From the NCBI GenBank assembly GCA_029961685.1, contig JARWKL010000004.1, positions 17,172,348 through 17,236,347 of the forward strand: a stretch of DNA of 64,000 nucleotides, in the 5' to 3' direction. Source of the DNA: Aristolochia californica (taxonomy: Eukaryota > Streptophyta > Magnoliopsida > Piperales > Aristolochiaceae). The stretch's first letter is position 1, and every line of letters begins with the position of its first letter. The translations under genes were made by a program, and so were the position numbers. The notes under the pieces were generated by a model. It was given only the letters and a program-made list of their open reading frames with translations. It did not search any database and was not told where the DNA came from. Shown here in pieces: positions 37,346-47,237 of the stretch.

Positions 37346-38400
37346 TGTTGGAAGAATCTTCAAATGGCATTAAGGTAAATACCTTACCCACGTCAAGGAG
37401 GTGGCACAAAATGTAATTAAATAATCTTCTCATAATGATGGCACATTGGTGTAATTCAAGAAGTTGATGTATTTCTACTTAAGTCTTTTACTTTTGAGAG
37501 CTTGTAGCCCTAAGGGCATTGTAGTTATTGCAACCTTCCTTCATAAATTATAAATAGAGGTTGATGGCAAGGGTGAGATCATTGAGTTTCCCCTCTTCTC
37601 TCTCAATTTCGTCCTTAAGACTTTTCTCTCAAAGCCTTTCCCTTTCTCCTCTCCTTTGCCATCCCTCTCTCTTTCTCTTCTTCTCTCTTTATTCTTCCTC
37701 TCCTTTTCTTCTCCTCTTCTTGCTCCTCTCTACTTTACCACTCTCTACTAAAGGACCTTATCATAGGATTCTAAATTCAACGTAGTATCAAAGCAATGGG
37801 TTTAGGATCCCAACATCAAAATCATGATTTCCTAAGGTTTTATCAATTTTCATATGTTGTTGTTGGAGAAACAAAGGCTCAATAAACAAGATAAGTGTTT
37901 TTTTTAATCTTCATGAGATGATTTTGATAACGTCTTGATCTTGGAAATAGGTTTACAGGTTGTTTCTCATCTGGATAAAAGATAAGTGTTCCATCTAATG
38001 CATGATAATGTCTTATGCTCGGTTTATTTTTCATGCAAGAGGATACTCAGTTTAAGTTTATGTTGGATTATCATATGTTCGATTTTCTATCCTAGAAAAA
38101 TGTATGTTGGATGAAGAATTTCTTGTACTATTTCTTTATATGTGGATTTTCATGATCAAAGCATGATTAAATTGGTTCAAGGCGTGGTTATGTTGTTGTA
38201 TGTATGTTTTATTCTTTAAAGAGCTTGGTGAAGGCTGTTTTTCTTGGTTACCGATAGGAGGATTTTTTTTGCGAAAACGGTGCTGATATTTTTGCATGAT
38301 TATTTATCCTCCATAGATTGTGTTATCCCCTGGATTATCTTATCTAAAAAATTGAGGAGAAAATGTAAGATCAAGCTGTGATTTAAGTGCAGTTTGCATA
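37346..38400 (+). mobile_element. Family B LTR plus leader (truncated copia-type element)
   Basis: The LTR at 37,346-37,782 (437 bp, TGTTGGAAGAATC ... AAATTCAACG) has TATAAATAGAGG at ~37,550 followed by a long CT-rich tract. The primer-site variant TAGTATCAAAGC lies at 37,783-37,794. GGATTCTAAAT (37,766-37,776) and GTTTAGGATCC (37,800-37,810) pair at all 11 positions if G-U wobbles are allowed. The leader (37,795-38,400) has no convincing frame and is cut by the A2 LTR. The LTR matches the minus-strand LTR at 42,593-43,029, also 437 bp over the shared part. Confidence 0.8.
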
Positions 38401-38892
38401 TGTTACAATGTGGGACCCACCATGATGTGCAACCATGGTGGGACCCACCATGAGGATGTCAGCCAAGAGGAGTCACCACATGAGCTGGAATGAGTTCGAA
38501 TACATTGAAAGATTTGAAGATCAAGTGGGACCGGCATAATATACCATAAGTTGGTATCTTTCCCAACTTGAGTTGGATAGATTTGCATATCTTCCTTGAT
38601 TTGTATGATTGATTATCTTCCTTAGATTGATGTATTATAAGGGAAAGTAGGAATCCTAATTGATTAAGGAATTTCCCTAATTGTGTAATTAAAATAGTAT
38701 AAATATGGGACATTGGTGGACATCTAAGACATCAAGTTCTCCTCTTCTCTCATTCACCTGAAAGAATCTTCCTCTCTTCTCTTTAGTTTTTCTCCTTCTC
38801 CTCTCTCTACCCTAGAGCCCTCTTTTCCTTTTCTCTTTCTCATTTATCTCTCCCTTGATCAAGATATTATTCATGGGGTCCTAAATTCAACA
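38401..38892 (+). repeat. A2 5' LTR (492 bp) with two TCP-type palindromes
   Basis: TGTTACAATGTGGGACCCAC at the start, CTAAATTCAACA at the end. Perfect GTGGGACCCAC occurs at 38,410-38,420 and 38,438-38,448. It is shorter than the A1 LTRs, with missing segments in the middle. AGTATAAATATGGG at ~38,697 is a likely TATA box. Confidence 0.88.
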
Positions 38893-38922
38893 TGGTATCA
38901 AAGCATTACATTTAGGATCCCC
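38875..38922 (+). promoter_or_regulatory. A2 primer-binding site inside a predicted stem
   Basis: TGGTATCAAAGC at 38,893-38,904. Flanking GGGGTCCTAAAT (38,875-38,886) and ATTTAGGATCCCC (38,910-38,922) can pair over 12 bp with a single G-U wobble. Confidence 0.65.
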
Positions 38923-39402
38923 ATGTCTAAAGGAATGCTCTAAGAAGATATGATGAACACCACTCATAGAAGGCTCCTTGTGAAGGAAGATAAAAAAAAG
39001 CACGAGATAAGTTCCTTCATTATTTTTTTTATTACTTCATGTTACTGTTTTCTGAACTTAGAAGATGATTTAAAGAAGAGTATGTAAATGTTTTTCATCT
39101 TATGAGATTGTGGATATGAATGTCTGTCAATCTAGAAGAAACTCTCAAAGAAGTTCTGTTCATTTGGAATTTCTGTTAACCGAGACAAGTCCATGATCAG
39201 ATTGTTGAAGAAAAAAAATATACCTTGGGAACAAGATTCCCCTGATATAGAAGATTGAGTATATTATGAGTGGTTATTTATTCAGAAAAAAAATCAGAAT
39301 AATGATTGTTTAGTATCAATGCTAAATTTTTCCATTCACCAAGTAGTTTGAAGAAAACTAGGATTTTTTATTAGAATTTATTGGAGATTTGTTTTCTTTG
39401 TA

Positions 39403-39876
39403 GTGCCTATTATGGCCGAAGAATATATGAGTAGCAAAAGTGGTAAACTCAGAATTACCGCTATACCATTGCAAAGGGTATCAAATTTTATTAGTTGGCC
39501 CACATCGGTTCAGAGGTTTTTTATAAAGAAGGACCTCCTTGGTCATCTCACCAACCGTGGACCACCTATTGATGAAGAAGACATTTTTTTTTATAAAAAA
39601 ATGGTTAAAAAATGATACCATTGTAATTAGTTGGCTAGTCAAGAGCATGGAAAATTGTGGAAAGAATGCACTCATTGTGGGACATATGGCCACACTATCA
39701 ATACAAGCTATTACAAGGAAGGCAATTACTATGGAAAAAATGGTCACTATGGAGAAATATGTTATAATGCCAATGACAACTCAGACTTGACAAAAGATAG
39801 TCAAGCCTTAGTAGGTGATACAAATGAGGATCAACCCACAAAATCATCTAAAAAGGAAAATTTTACTGATGAATAA
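39403..39876 (+). pseudogene. A2 gag with zinc knuckle (internally deleted)
   Basis: Starts around 39,412 (Met-Ala-Glu-Glu) with TSVQRFFIKKDLLGHL and GPPIDEEDIFF, matching A1 gag. After a frameshift at ~39,600 it reads NDTIVISWLVKSMEN and then jumps to KECTHCGTYGHTINTSYY (frame 39,631-39,876), so most of the gag body is missing. The zinc knuckle CX2CX4HX4C has its last Cys replaced (TSYY). The frame ends at 39,876. Confidence 0.8.
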
Positions 39877-40190
39877 TATGAGTTGTTTCAAAAAATGATG
39901 GGTTCTTCTCCAAGTTCCTCATTAAATACCGCTGCCACCACTGCTTTAGGTATGATATATGCCTCATATTCATCCTAGATAATTGACTTAGGAGCCTCCA
40001 AGCATCTTATAGGTAATAGACATTTATTACATTATGTATCTCTGCATTTTTCACATAAGTGTTTTACCATAGCTGAGGTTCTCAAACCAAAGTTCAAGGA
40101 AATATATCCACTTCCGCTCACTGATATTCTATTTGTTCCTACCTTCCATTCGAATCTGTTATATGCTAATTAACTGAAAAAATACTTTAA
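39877..40190 (+). pseudogene. A2 protease region
   Basis: Plus-strand text from ~39,975 reads IIDLGASKHLIGNRHLL, the copia protease motif in which D-S/T-G has become D-L-G. LTDILFVPTFHSNLL follows, the conserved end. One in-frame stop precedes the active site (TAG at 39,977) and another follows NLLYAN. Too degraded to be active. Confidence 0.7.
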
Positions 40191-40248
40191 TTTATTTATC
40201 ACCTTCTCACCCACTTCGTGTGTATTTCAGGATCTTATAACGAAGCAG

Positions 40249-41060
40249 GTGATTGGTGGAGGTAGTGAACAAGGTGGGCTCTATTACCTAGATGAGACAA
40301 AAATAAATATTATTTCCACCAGTGAACATGAAACAAGGCTATGGCATAACCGGTTGGGACATCCATCTGTACAAGCTCTTCATTATATGTTTCCTACTCT
40401 TGAAGTCAGGTCAGAGTTTAATTGTGAAGTTTTTGAAATGAGTAAACATCAAAGGAGTACATACTCACCTCATCTAGCAGTCAAAATTATTACTGCATTT
40501 TCATTAATTCATACTGATGTTTGGGAACCCTTGAGCATCTCAAATATTTCTCAAGTCAGGTATTTTATTACATTTATTGATAACTTCACTCGTACCATTT
40601 GATTGTTTCTATTTAAAGTGTTCTGAGATACCATTGATTTTTAAACATTTTTAACCTATGGTTCTCACTCAGTTTGGTCAAAAAATAAAAAAAATTTAGT
40701 TTGATAATGCCAAAGAATACATTTCCAAAGAGCTTGACTCTTTTTGTCGAAAAAATGGCATTATCCATCAAACATCATGTGCCTACACTCCTCAAAAAAA
40801 TAGTGTAGTCGAGCAAAAAAACCATCATATTCTTGAGGTAGCTCGAGGTTTATTATATTCCATGAAAGTTTCATACTTTTATTGGCCTCATGCAGTCCTT
40901 ACCGCATGTTTTCTTATAAATCGTCTACCATCTTTCGTTCTTGGTAATAAATCTCCTTACTCTATATTGTTACCAAATGATGATCCATTTTCATTGCCCT
41001 TAAAGGTCTTCGGGTGTCAATGTTTTGTTCATATTTGCTCCCCCAAAACATAGTAAACTT
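40249..41060 (+). pseudogene. A2 integrase
   Basis: The frame at 40,249-40,602 carries the pre-integrase region and finger (LWHNRLGHPSVQALHYMFP, with the two His) and SLIHTDVWEPL, the first catalytic Asp. Usual finger Cys positions are altered (CEVFEMSKH has lost the second). A stop and frameshifts follow near 40,602-40,700, where DNAKEY holds the second Asp. The frame at 40,862-41,053 gives the integrase end (YFYWPHAVLTACFLINRLPS, KVFGCQCFVHI). Inactive. Confidence 0.85.
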
Positions 41061-41555
41061 GATCCTTAATCTATCAAGTATATATTTTTAGGATACTCTC
41101 ATACAAAAGGGTTATGTTTGCTATAATCCTACTCTTCAGCGTTTACTTGTGTCTAGGGATGTCACATTTTTAAAGACTCCATATTATTCTGATAATGTTC
41201 CTCCTGGTTTATCTTCAGTACCAGGTTCTCCTTGACTGGTTGTGCCCCGTGCTACGGAAACTACTCAGCCCCCATAAACACTGGCTGGCACCACACTTGT
41301 TGAGTTTACGGATCCCACCGAGGTAAGTCAATCTTCTCCAATTGTTTTTGGCCCACAATATGATACTAATCCCATTTCACAAAGAAAAAAAAACCCAGAT
41401 CATGTACCATACCTTCTACATCTCATCCCATATCAAAATTTGTGTCTCATCATCATCTTTTGCCTGCATGTTATCAATTTCTTTCTACTATTTCCTCCAT
41501 ATCTGTACCACAATCCTATCAAGTGGTTCTCAAACATTTAGGGTAGAAGGCAGTA
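41060..41555 (+). pseudogene. A2 integrase-RT linker, degraded
   Basis: Integrase-to-RT connecting region. Short copia-like stretches such as GYVCYNPTLQRLLVSRDVTF (~41,105-41,172) are readable with frameshifts. Low-complexity Ser/Pro codons follow. Nothing else is seen here. Confidence 0.55.
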
Positions 41556-41984
41556 ATGGATGAAGAAATGCAGACGCTTAATGAAAATTAGACATGGGCT
41601 CTAGTCCCTCTTCCATCAGATAAGAATCTCGTTGGTTACAAAATGGTGGTTACTGTGAAACACAATTCGGATGGGTTATTGTCTCGGCTGATGGCTCAAC
41701 TTGTGGCTAAAGGATATACAAAAGTTATGGCATTGATTATGAGGAAACCTTTAGGATTTCACAGATGCTCTAGAGATCACTCAATATTTATTAAAGACAC
41801 ATCGAAGGGCAAGGTAATTCTAGCAGTATATGTTGATGATATCATTATAACCAGTAGTGATCCCGAGGGCATCCAGCAAACAAATGAAAGGATATGTGCT
41901 GGATTCAAGACAAAGGATCTCGTACTGCTCAAATATTTTCTGCGTATTGAAGTACTACAAATCTTAAAAATTCTCCAAATCTAG
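41556..41984 (+). pseudogene. A2 reverse transcriptase, internally deleted and truncated
   Basis: From ~41,556: MDEEMQTLNEN, a stop, TWALVPLPSDKNLVGYK, then the frame at 41,643-41,984 with LVAKGYTK. A frameshift follows (YGIDYEETF readable in the next frame) and a deletion leads straight to RDHSIFIK. The active site AVYVDDIIITSSD is intact. The element breaks off just after it. Confidence 0.85.
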
Positions 41985-41989
41985 TTTCT

Positions 41990-42445
41990 CATCACTCTAA
42001 AATCTTAAATTCATCATCTTCATCTGAGATGATATCACCTATCAAGCACAAGTGTCTAAATGATCACTTAGAGTGAGATGAACTATAGTAAGTGTCCCTA
42101 GAATAGTAAAATTCTAGTTTGTCCTATATATCCTTAGTGGATTTGGAAGATGAAATTGAATCAACTATTTCATTGCTCAAGAGACTGGCATGAGTCCCAT
42201 GGCATAACAATGCTATTCACTTGGGAAATATCCACATCATCGTAATCACATAAAAATTTGTGGATCAACTTTCCATTTACTTTGTGAGATGGGAGATAGG
42301 GTCTACCACTAATGGAATCCCACATATCTAAACTTTTTATTAAATGAATACTTTCATTTATACGTCCAAAGCTGGTATTGAGTCCATCAAACAAAAGAGG
42401 GGCAAAGGAAGAATGAGACTCAAAAAATAAAAACGATGCTATCAT
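41990..42445 (-). pseudogene. Copia-type gag fragment (minus)
   Basis: Frame 42,170-42,445 begins near MIASFLFFESHSSFAPLLFDG. It carries the pattern LDMWDSISGRPYLPS ... DYDDVDISQVNSIVM, resembling the N-terminal part of some plant copia gags (W-x-I-x-G-PY-P, then N-x-A-x-x). Downstream to ~41,990 the minus strand continues with stops. It sits 3' of an LTR and a primer-site-like motif on the same strand, as a gag should. Identification rests on a loose pattern. Confidence 0.5.
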
Positions 42446-42572
42446 GAGTTTTCATTTACACAAACATCTAGGGGGATAGAAGGGTCATATGCTATTTGGC
42501 CATTCTGACAAGATATCTTTGGTACTCAAGACAAACACCAAGCTATTGGAATATACTTACTTTCATACCACT
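42446..42572 (-). other. Leader with primer-site-like motif between LTR and gag fragment
   Basis: On minus, AGTGGTATGAAAG follows ...CCTAACA at ~42,572, resembling the usual AGTGGTATCAGAGC after a plant copia LTR. The rest is AT-rich leader. Alternatively the primer site was lost and this is coincidental. Confidence 0.4.
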
Positions 42573-43029
42573 TGTTAGGTCCCTAAAGCAACTGTTGGAT
42601 TTAGAATCCCATGATAAGGTCCTCAAGAAGAGGGTGAGAGAGAGGAGAGGATAGGAAGAAGTAGAGGAGAAGAAAATAGAGGAAGAAGGAAGAGAAGAGG
42701 GGAGAAGAGAGAAGGGTAAGGAGAGATGGAGCTTGAGTGAGCTTGGGAGAAGAGACAAAGGCTAGGGAAATTTTGAGAGAAGAGGGGAAGCCTTGATTCT
42801 ATATCCCTTACCTTGAGCCTCTATTTATAGTTTATGAGAGGGTGTTACAATGTTTATAATGCCCTTAGGGCTACAAGCTTTCAAAAGGAAAAGACATAAG
42901 TAGACATACATCATCTTATATAATTACACCTTTGTGACATCCTTATGAGAAGATTACTCACCCTTTTATTCCACCTCCTTGACGTGGGCATGCATATTAC
43001 CATGATACCATTTGAGGTGTCTTCCAACA
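42573..43029 (-). repeat. Family B LTR (437-457 bp)
   Basis: On minus it starts TGTTGGAAGACACCTC at 43,029 directly after a polypurine tract. It includes CTATAAATAGAGGC (~42,827) and a long CT-rich tract, and ends ...AAATCCAACA (42,593) or ...GACCTAACA (42,573). The 437-bp part matches 37,346-37,782. It is the 3' LTR of copia-1 by position. Confidence 0.8.
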
Positions 43030-43036
43030 CTCCCTC

Positions 43037-44199
43037 TCAAGCTGGGGGGAGAAAACATCGTAGAAGTCCAGCTTGCTGCATATAGTGGTTAAGATCTTGA
43101 ATGTGACTGGTTTTTTTTAAGAATGTATGCCAATGTTGTCGACCCAAATTTGAAAGAAACTTTGTAACCACACAAACAGCTTGTGCCAAATCTGGTCTTA
43201 TACAAACCATAGCATACATTAAACACCCCACTGCACTGGCATATGCGACCTTTGACATGTCATGAACTTCATCATCTATCTTCAAGCACCGAGCAGTAGA
43301 CAATCTGAAATGATTAGCCAAAGGTGTACTTATTGGTTTTGCATTACCCATGTTGAACCTGTCCAACACCTTCTCAATGTAGCTATGCTGAGATAGCCAT
43401 AATCTCCTGGAAGCTTTGTCCATGCGAATCTCCATCCCAAGAATCTTCTTGGCTGCACCCAAATCCTTCATGTCAAATTTTCTGTTCAACAAAGTCTTCA
43501 ACTTGTTGACCTCACTCATACTCTTTGCAGCAATCAACATATCATCCACATAAAGTAACAAAAAAAAATAAAAGAACCATCATCAAGGCTTTTCACATAA
43601 ACACAACAATTATACTAACACATTTTTAAGCCAATCCAGATCATGTAAGAGTCAAATCGCTTGTACCATTGCCTCGGAGACTGCTTCAGCCCATAAAGTG
43701 ATTTCTTCAAATTATAGACCAAATGTTCCTATCCAGAGTGACTAAACCCTTCTGGCTGCTCCATGTAAATATGTTCCTCCCAGTCACCATGACGGAAAGT
43801 TGTCTTTACATCCATCTACTCCAACTGCATGTCTGAATGTGCTACTACTGCCAACATTGCTTTGATGGAGATGTGTTTGACCACCGGGGAGAAGACTTCA
43901 TCATAGTCAACCCCTTCCCTCTATGAGTAACCCTTTGCTACTAAACGAGCCTTGAATTTTTCCCCCTCTTTTTTTGATACTGCTTCTTTCTTCTTATACA
44001 CCCATTTTCACCGTATCGCTTTCTTCCCCTCGGGAAGCTCCACCAACTCCCTTGTCTGGTTTTTATGCAAAGACTTCATCTCCTCCTCCATAGCACCCAT
44101 CCATCTACTTTTCTCATGGCTTTGTACTACCTCCTGAAAAATTAGTAGGGTCCTCGCTACTAGCAATAAACGCATAAGAAACCAAATCTTCAAAACCAT
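43037..44199 (-). pseudogene. copia-1 reverse transcriptase (RNase H deleted)
   Basis: The frame at 43,037-43,561 has the active site LLYVDDMLIAAKS (intact), then KFDMKDLGAAKKILGMEI and VGCLMYAMVC-RPDLAQAV. Upstream on minus, 43,600-43,800 gives LKKSLYGLKQSPRQWYKRF, and 44,008-44,199 gives the RT start (KSRWMGAMEEEMKSLHKNQT). Stops and frameshifts separate them. After GRQHWH (~43,120) the text jumps to the pol C-terminus, so RNase H is deleted. cDNA synthesis would be impossible. Confidence 0.9.
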
Positions 44200-44209
44200 A
44201 TCTGGTAGT

Positions 44210-45120
44210 TGGCTTGATAGTGAATTTGGTTCTGTCTATGGCTATCCTATGATGTTCCTGATCACTTGAGCTAAAACTTATTGTTATGTACCATGTTTCT
44301 CTAGCTCCACCTGCACCACATGATCATTGGTGCTGCAATTTTCTGGCACCTGTTTCTCTTCTTCATGAGTATGCTGCAAACATGGCTTTTTCATCAAAAA
44401 CCACATTTCTAGTGACACCATCTTGTTTGCCTTCAGATCCTAGAGCTTGAAGCCTTTCACCCCTTTCTAATAGCCCAGAAAGATACATTGTCTAGACTTC
44501 ACATCAAGCTTTGACCTCTCCTCAGTATATAGGCTAGACAACCAAACACTCTCAAACTAGAGTAGTCTACCTCACTACCTGTCCACACTTCCTCTAATAG
44601 TTTCCCATTTGGTGCTTCTCTTGGTGATCTGTTAATCAAGAAACATGACATATTCACTGCTTCTGCCCAGAAGTTCTTTACAAGCCCTGCATTCAACCTA
44701 AGACATCAAGCTCTTTCAAATATTGTTCTATTCACCCTTTCTGCCACACTGTTCTATTGTGGTGTCTTGCACACTTTGAAGTGTCTCTTAATCACATGCT
44801 ACACACACAACTCCTTGAACCTTGAATTTGTGTACTCAGTACCATTGCCTTACCTGAGGCATTTAATCTTTCTCTCTGTCTAGTTTTCTACTTCAGCTTT
44901 CCACAACTTGAACTTGGCAAACGTTTCTAACTTGTGTTGCATGAAGTACACCAAACCTTTCTTGAGTAGTCATCATTAAAGGTCACAAAATACATGTGTC
45001 CTCCTCATGATGTCTTATTGGCCCCCAAACATCTGAATGAACATAGTCAAGAATTCCCTCTGTCTTGTGTGTGGCCGCCTTGAACTGCACCTTATTCTAT
45101 TTTCCAAGAACAAAAAACAT
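44210..45120 (-). pseudogene. copia-1 integrase core and C-terminus
   Basis: The frame at 44,499-44,696 has MNAGLVKNFWAEAVNM-CFLINRSP and SSLRVFGCLAYI, conserved near the end of the copia integrase core. 44,700-45,120 carries the rest of the core in broken frames, matching copia-2 53,500-53,960. 44,210-44,480 is the integrase-RT linker. Many stops, inactive. Confidence 0.85.
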
Positions 45121-45167
45121 GCAAAAATCAAGCTTGCATGTTTTGACACCCTTCAAAGGATTTCTCA

Positions 45168-45464
45168 AGTGGGGAAAAGAAACTTTTGAATTGGAGGATA
45201 CACAAGTGCTCTATTAGGCATCCATCAGAGGAAGAAAGCCAATGATGAGACTTCACAAGGTGAAGGACTTGTGGTGAAAGGTAACCAGAAACGTTAACTA
45301 GGAACCACCGTAAAACCCATTGCCATCTTCGTTCTTCCTTGTCTTCTTCATTAATAGATTGAAAAATACTCATTCATTCGACTTCAAATGGTATCAGAGC
45401 TTACCTATCGATTCTGATGTGGCGAAAAGAAACTCTCAAATTGGAGGATATGACAAGTGCTCAC
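45168..45464 (+). mobile_element. ~297-bp insertion with terminal direct repeats and primer-site motif
   Basis: Absent from copia-2 at the same place (53,970), where TTTCTC runs straight into TTATGAAGATCCATC. Its ends carry an imperfect ~37-bp direct repeat: AAAAGAAACTTTTGAATTGG and AGGATACACAAGTGCTC at 45,175-45,211, versus AAAAGAAACTCTCAAATTGG and AGGATATGACAAGTGCTC at 45,425-45,462. TGGTATCAGAGC at ~45,390 is a canonical copia primer site. It may be a miniature terminal-repeat (TRIM-like) element or a fragment of another LTR element. It encodes no protein. Confidence 0.55.
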
Positions 45465-45781
45465 TTATGCAACTCCATCATCCCACACACACCCATATGA
45501 CCTAACCGCATATGCCACAAGACTGTATAGTCTGACTCAGACTCTACTGCTGTAACTCCACCTACAACTGTGGTACCTTGCAATGTATAGATATTTCTAG
45601 ATAGTTTCTGCCCCTTTATCACTGTTAAAACACCTTTACTCACTTTCATTATTCCACTTGCAGACTTATAACTATATCCATTACAATCTAAAGTGCCCAA
45701 TGAAATCAGATTCTTCCTTAGATCCAGTATATATCTAACATCACATAATGTTCAAACCACACCATCAAACATTATAATTTT
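45465..45781 (-). pseudogene. copia-1 pre-integrase / integrase finger
   Basis: The frame at 45,461-45,700 reads MGTLDCNGYSYKSASGIMKV ... IYTLQGTT ... LWHMRLGHMGVCGMMELHK, the GAG-pre-integrase domain with the first His of the integrase finger. It matches 53,811-54,284 in copia-2. The 5' end is cut at 45,781 by the family C LTR. Confidence 0.88.
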
Positions 45782-46214
45782 TGTTGGAAGATAGGCCCAA
45801 GCCCACACGACCAAGGAAGACCCACATATCTAAGAGTATTATAAGATGAGCCACACGACCAAGGAAGGCTCGCAAGATGGGCCCAACCACATAAGAAGTA
45901 GGACCCACCATAATTAGCACAAGCTAGCATCCTTATCACATAAGTTGGAAGATCAAGAAGAACTCATAAAGGCATCTTTATGGTCACATCCTAGAAGAGT
46001 TCTAGTTTGAGTATATTCCCCTTTTATCTATATTGAGTTATTTAATTATGCTAGAACTTATCTTTAAGTGTTAGAGTTTGGATGTAATTGGGACAAAAGT
46101 AGTTTTATTATAATTGGACTCTACTACCTTCCTCTATTATAAATAGACGTTCATGTACTTTGATTATAATAAGTTAATGAAGTCAATGAAATATTTTTTT
46201 TCTTAAATTCAGCA
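45782..46214 (+). repeat. Family C LTR (433 bp)
   Basis: Closely matches the solo LTR at 29,073-29,506 from end to end. It has TATAAATAGACG at ~46,138 as a likely TATA box. It interrupts copia-1 at 45,781. Confidence 0.88.
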
Positions 46215-46447
46215 TGGTATCAGAGAAGGTTCTATGAGTTGACTTGGTCAACCCACAAAGATAATGAGATCCTTTTCTCTAAACCCTAAACCCTAAGTCT
46301 AGGTTTGTAGTTATTTTTTTCAGTCCCTACACCAATAGTTTTCTTTGCATTTTTCACCTTTACACTGAGGATTTTATATTGCAAATTATATATTGATGGA
46401 AAGATATTTGAGTCTAATTTCGAAATAAAAAATATTTTTTTATTTTG

Positions 46448-46833
46448 GAGTTATCTACAGAGAGATATCGATATTTGAATGAGCAAAGGTCAGATTGCGA
46501 AAGAGGTTCGAGCAGTAGCAGAAAACTTCAGCGTCCGAGGTATTTTATGCTCTAAAGAATGAGACTTTATATGGAAAAATATATATCAAAAGAAATATAT
46601 ATAAGTATATTCACTTACCTATTCAACCAATTTTCTATCTGAGTTATCTACAAAGAGAAATCAATATTTGAAGAAGCGAAGGTCAGATTACAAAAGAGGT
46701 TCGAGCAGCAGCAGAAAGCTTCAATATCCGAGGTATTTTATGCTGTCAAGAAAAAGACGTTATATGGAGAATTATATATAAAAATAAATATTTTTAAGTC
46801 TATTTTCTTAAACATTCAACCAATTCTCTATCT
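46448..46833 (+). repeat. Two tandem copies of a 193-bp leader segment
   Basis: GAGTTATCTACAGAGAGATA at 46,448 and GAGTTATCTACAAAGAGAAA at 46,641 start two copies 193 bp apart. Both contain AAAGAGGTTCGAGCAG and CCGAGGTATTTTATGCT. The minus-strand relative at ~36,300-36,420 appears to hold one such segment. Confidence 0.75.
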
Positions 46834-47237
46834 GATTTTTTTATAAGGAGATATAGATCTTGGGAGAGTCAATGGTCATGCTGAAAAAAAGGAGAAACTG
46901 TGTTTAGTTCGCCTAGATGACAGAGACTGAAATCTATCAGATTATTTATCTTCTTATAATTATATTTTATGAATGGAATTTTTACTTTTATAAAATTTAT
47001 TTAAGTCTAATTTCATAAGGAGAAAATTTCATGTCAATTTGATCTATATTTAAAGATATATTTGCATTGGAAGAATCAAAGGTCATGCTGGTATTTTGTT
47101 GCAGTGAAAATTCTGAATTTAAGGCCATTGTATTGCGTCACTTTTTGAGTTGATATATCTGAAAAATATCTCATTTCTCCTTGGTTTGAGGACTTATTTA
47201 CACATCTCTGTTATTTGGGCTTATTGCTACATATATG

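Larger units (their letters stand above)
38401..41985 (+). mobile_element. A2: Ty1/copia element, 3'-truncated
   Basis: Same family as A1: LTR, primer site, leader, gag, protease, integrase and part of reverse transcriptase in copia order. There is no RNase H or 3' LTR; it ends near 41,985 against minus-strand copia sequence. Internal deletions occur within gag (near 39,630) and within RT (near 41,755). A1 and A2 keep complementary parts, but neither is functional. Confidence 0.9.
43030..45781 (-). mobile_element. copia-1: Ty1/copia pol remnant
   Basis: Minus-strand order from the right: pre-integrase region, integrase, reverse transcriptase, then a polypurine tract (CTCCCCCCAGCTTGAGAGGG, minus) and the family B LTR. 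RNase H is missing and gag is cut off at 45,781 by a family C LTR. It shares near-identical stretches with copia-2 (MNAGL-KNFWAE-VNM, GTLDCNGYSYKSASGIMKV), so they are one family, Tork/Tnt1-like by its motifs. A ~297-bp insertion lies at ~45,168-45,464. Confidence 0.9.
45782..47150 (+). mobile_element. Family C element: LTR plus non-coding leader
   Basis: LTR (45,782-46,214, 433 bp; TGTTGGAAGATAGGCCC ... AAATTCAGCA), primer site TGGTATCAGAGA from 46,215, then ~0.94 kb of AT-rich leader without a coding frame. The leader holds GAGTTGACTTGGTCAACCC (6-bp stem around TTG) and matches the minus-strand copy at 35,975-36,652. No gag or pol of this family appears anywhere in the window, so it may be a large non-coding derivative or simply truncated in all copies. 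Confidence 0.85.

Noticed and set aside
37561..37785. A Ser/Leu-rich 74-codon frame that looks like a signal peptide
   Set aside because: It is the CT-rich tract of the family B LTR downstream of its TATA box; the same tract recurs at 42,593-42,800.
46215..47150. A structural RNA gene or promoter in the family C leader
   Set aside because: No tRNA, rRNA or snRNA signature; the stretch is shared with the family C copy at 35,975-36,652 and follows a primer site, so it is a retroelement leader.
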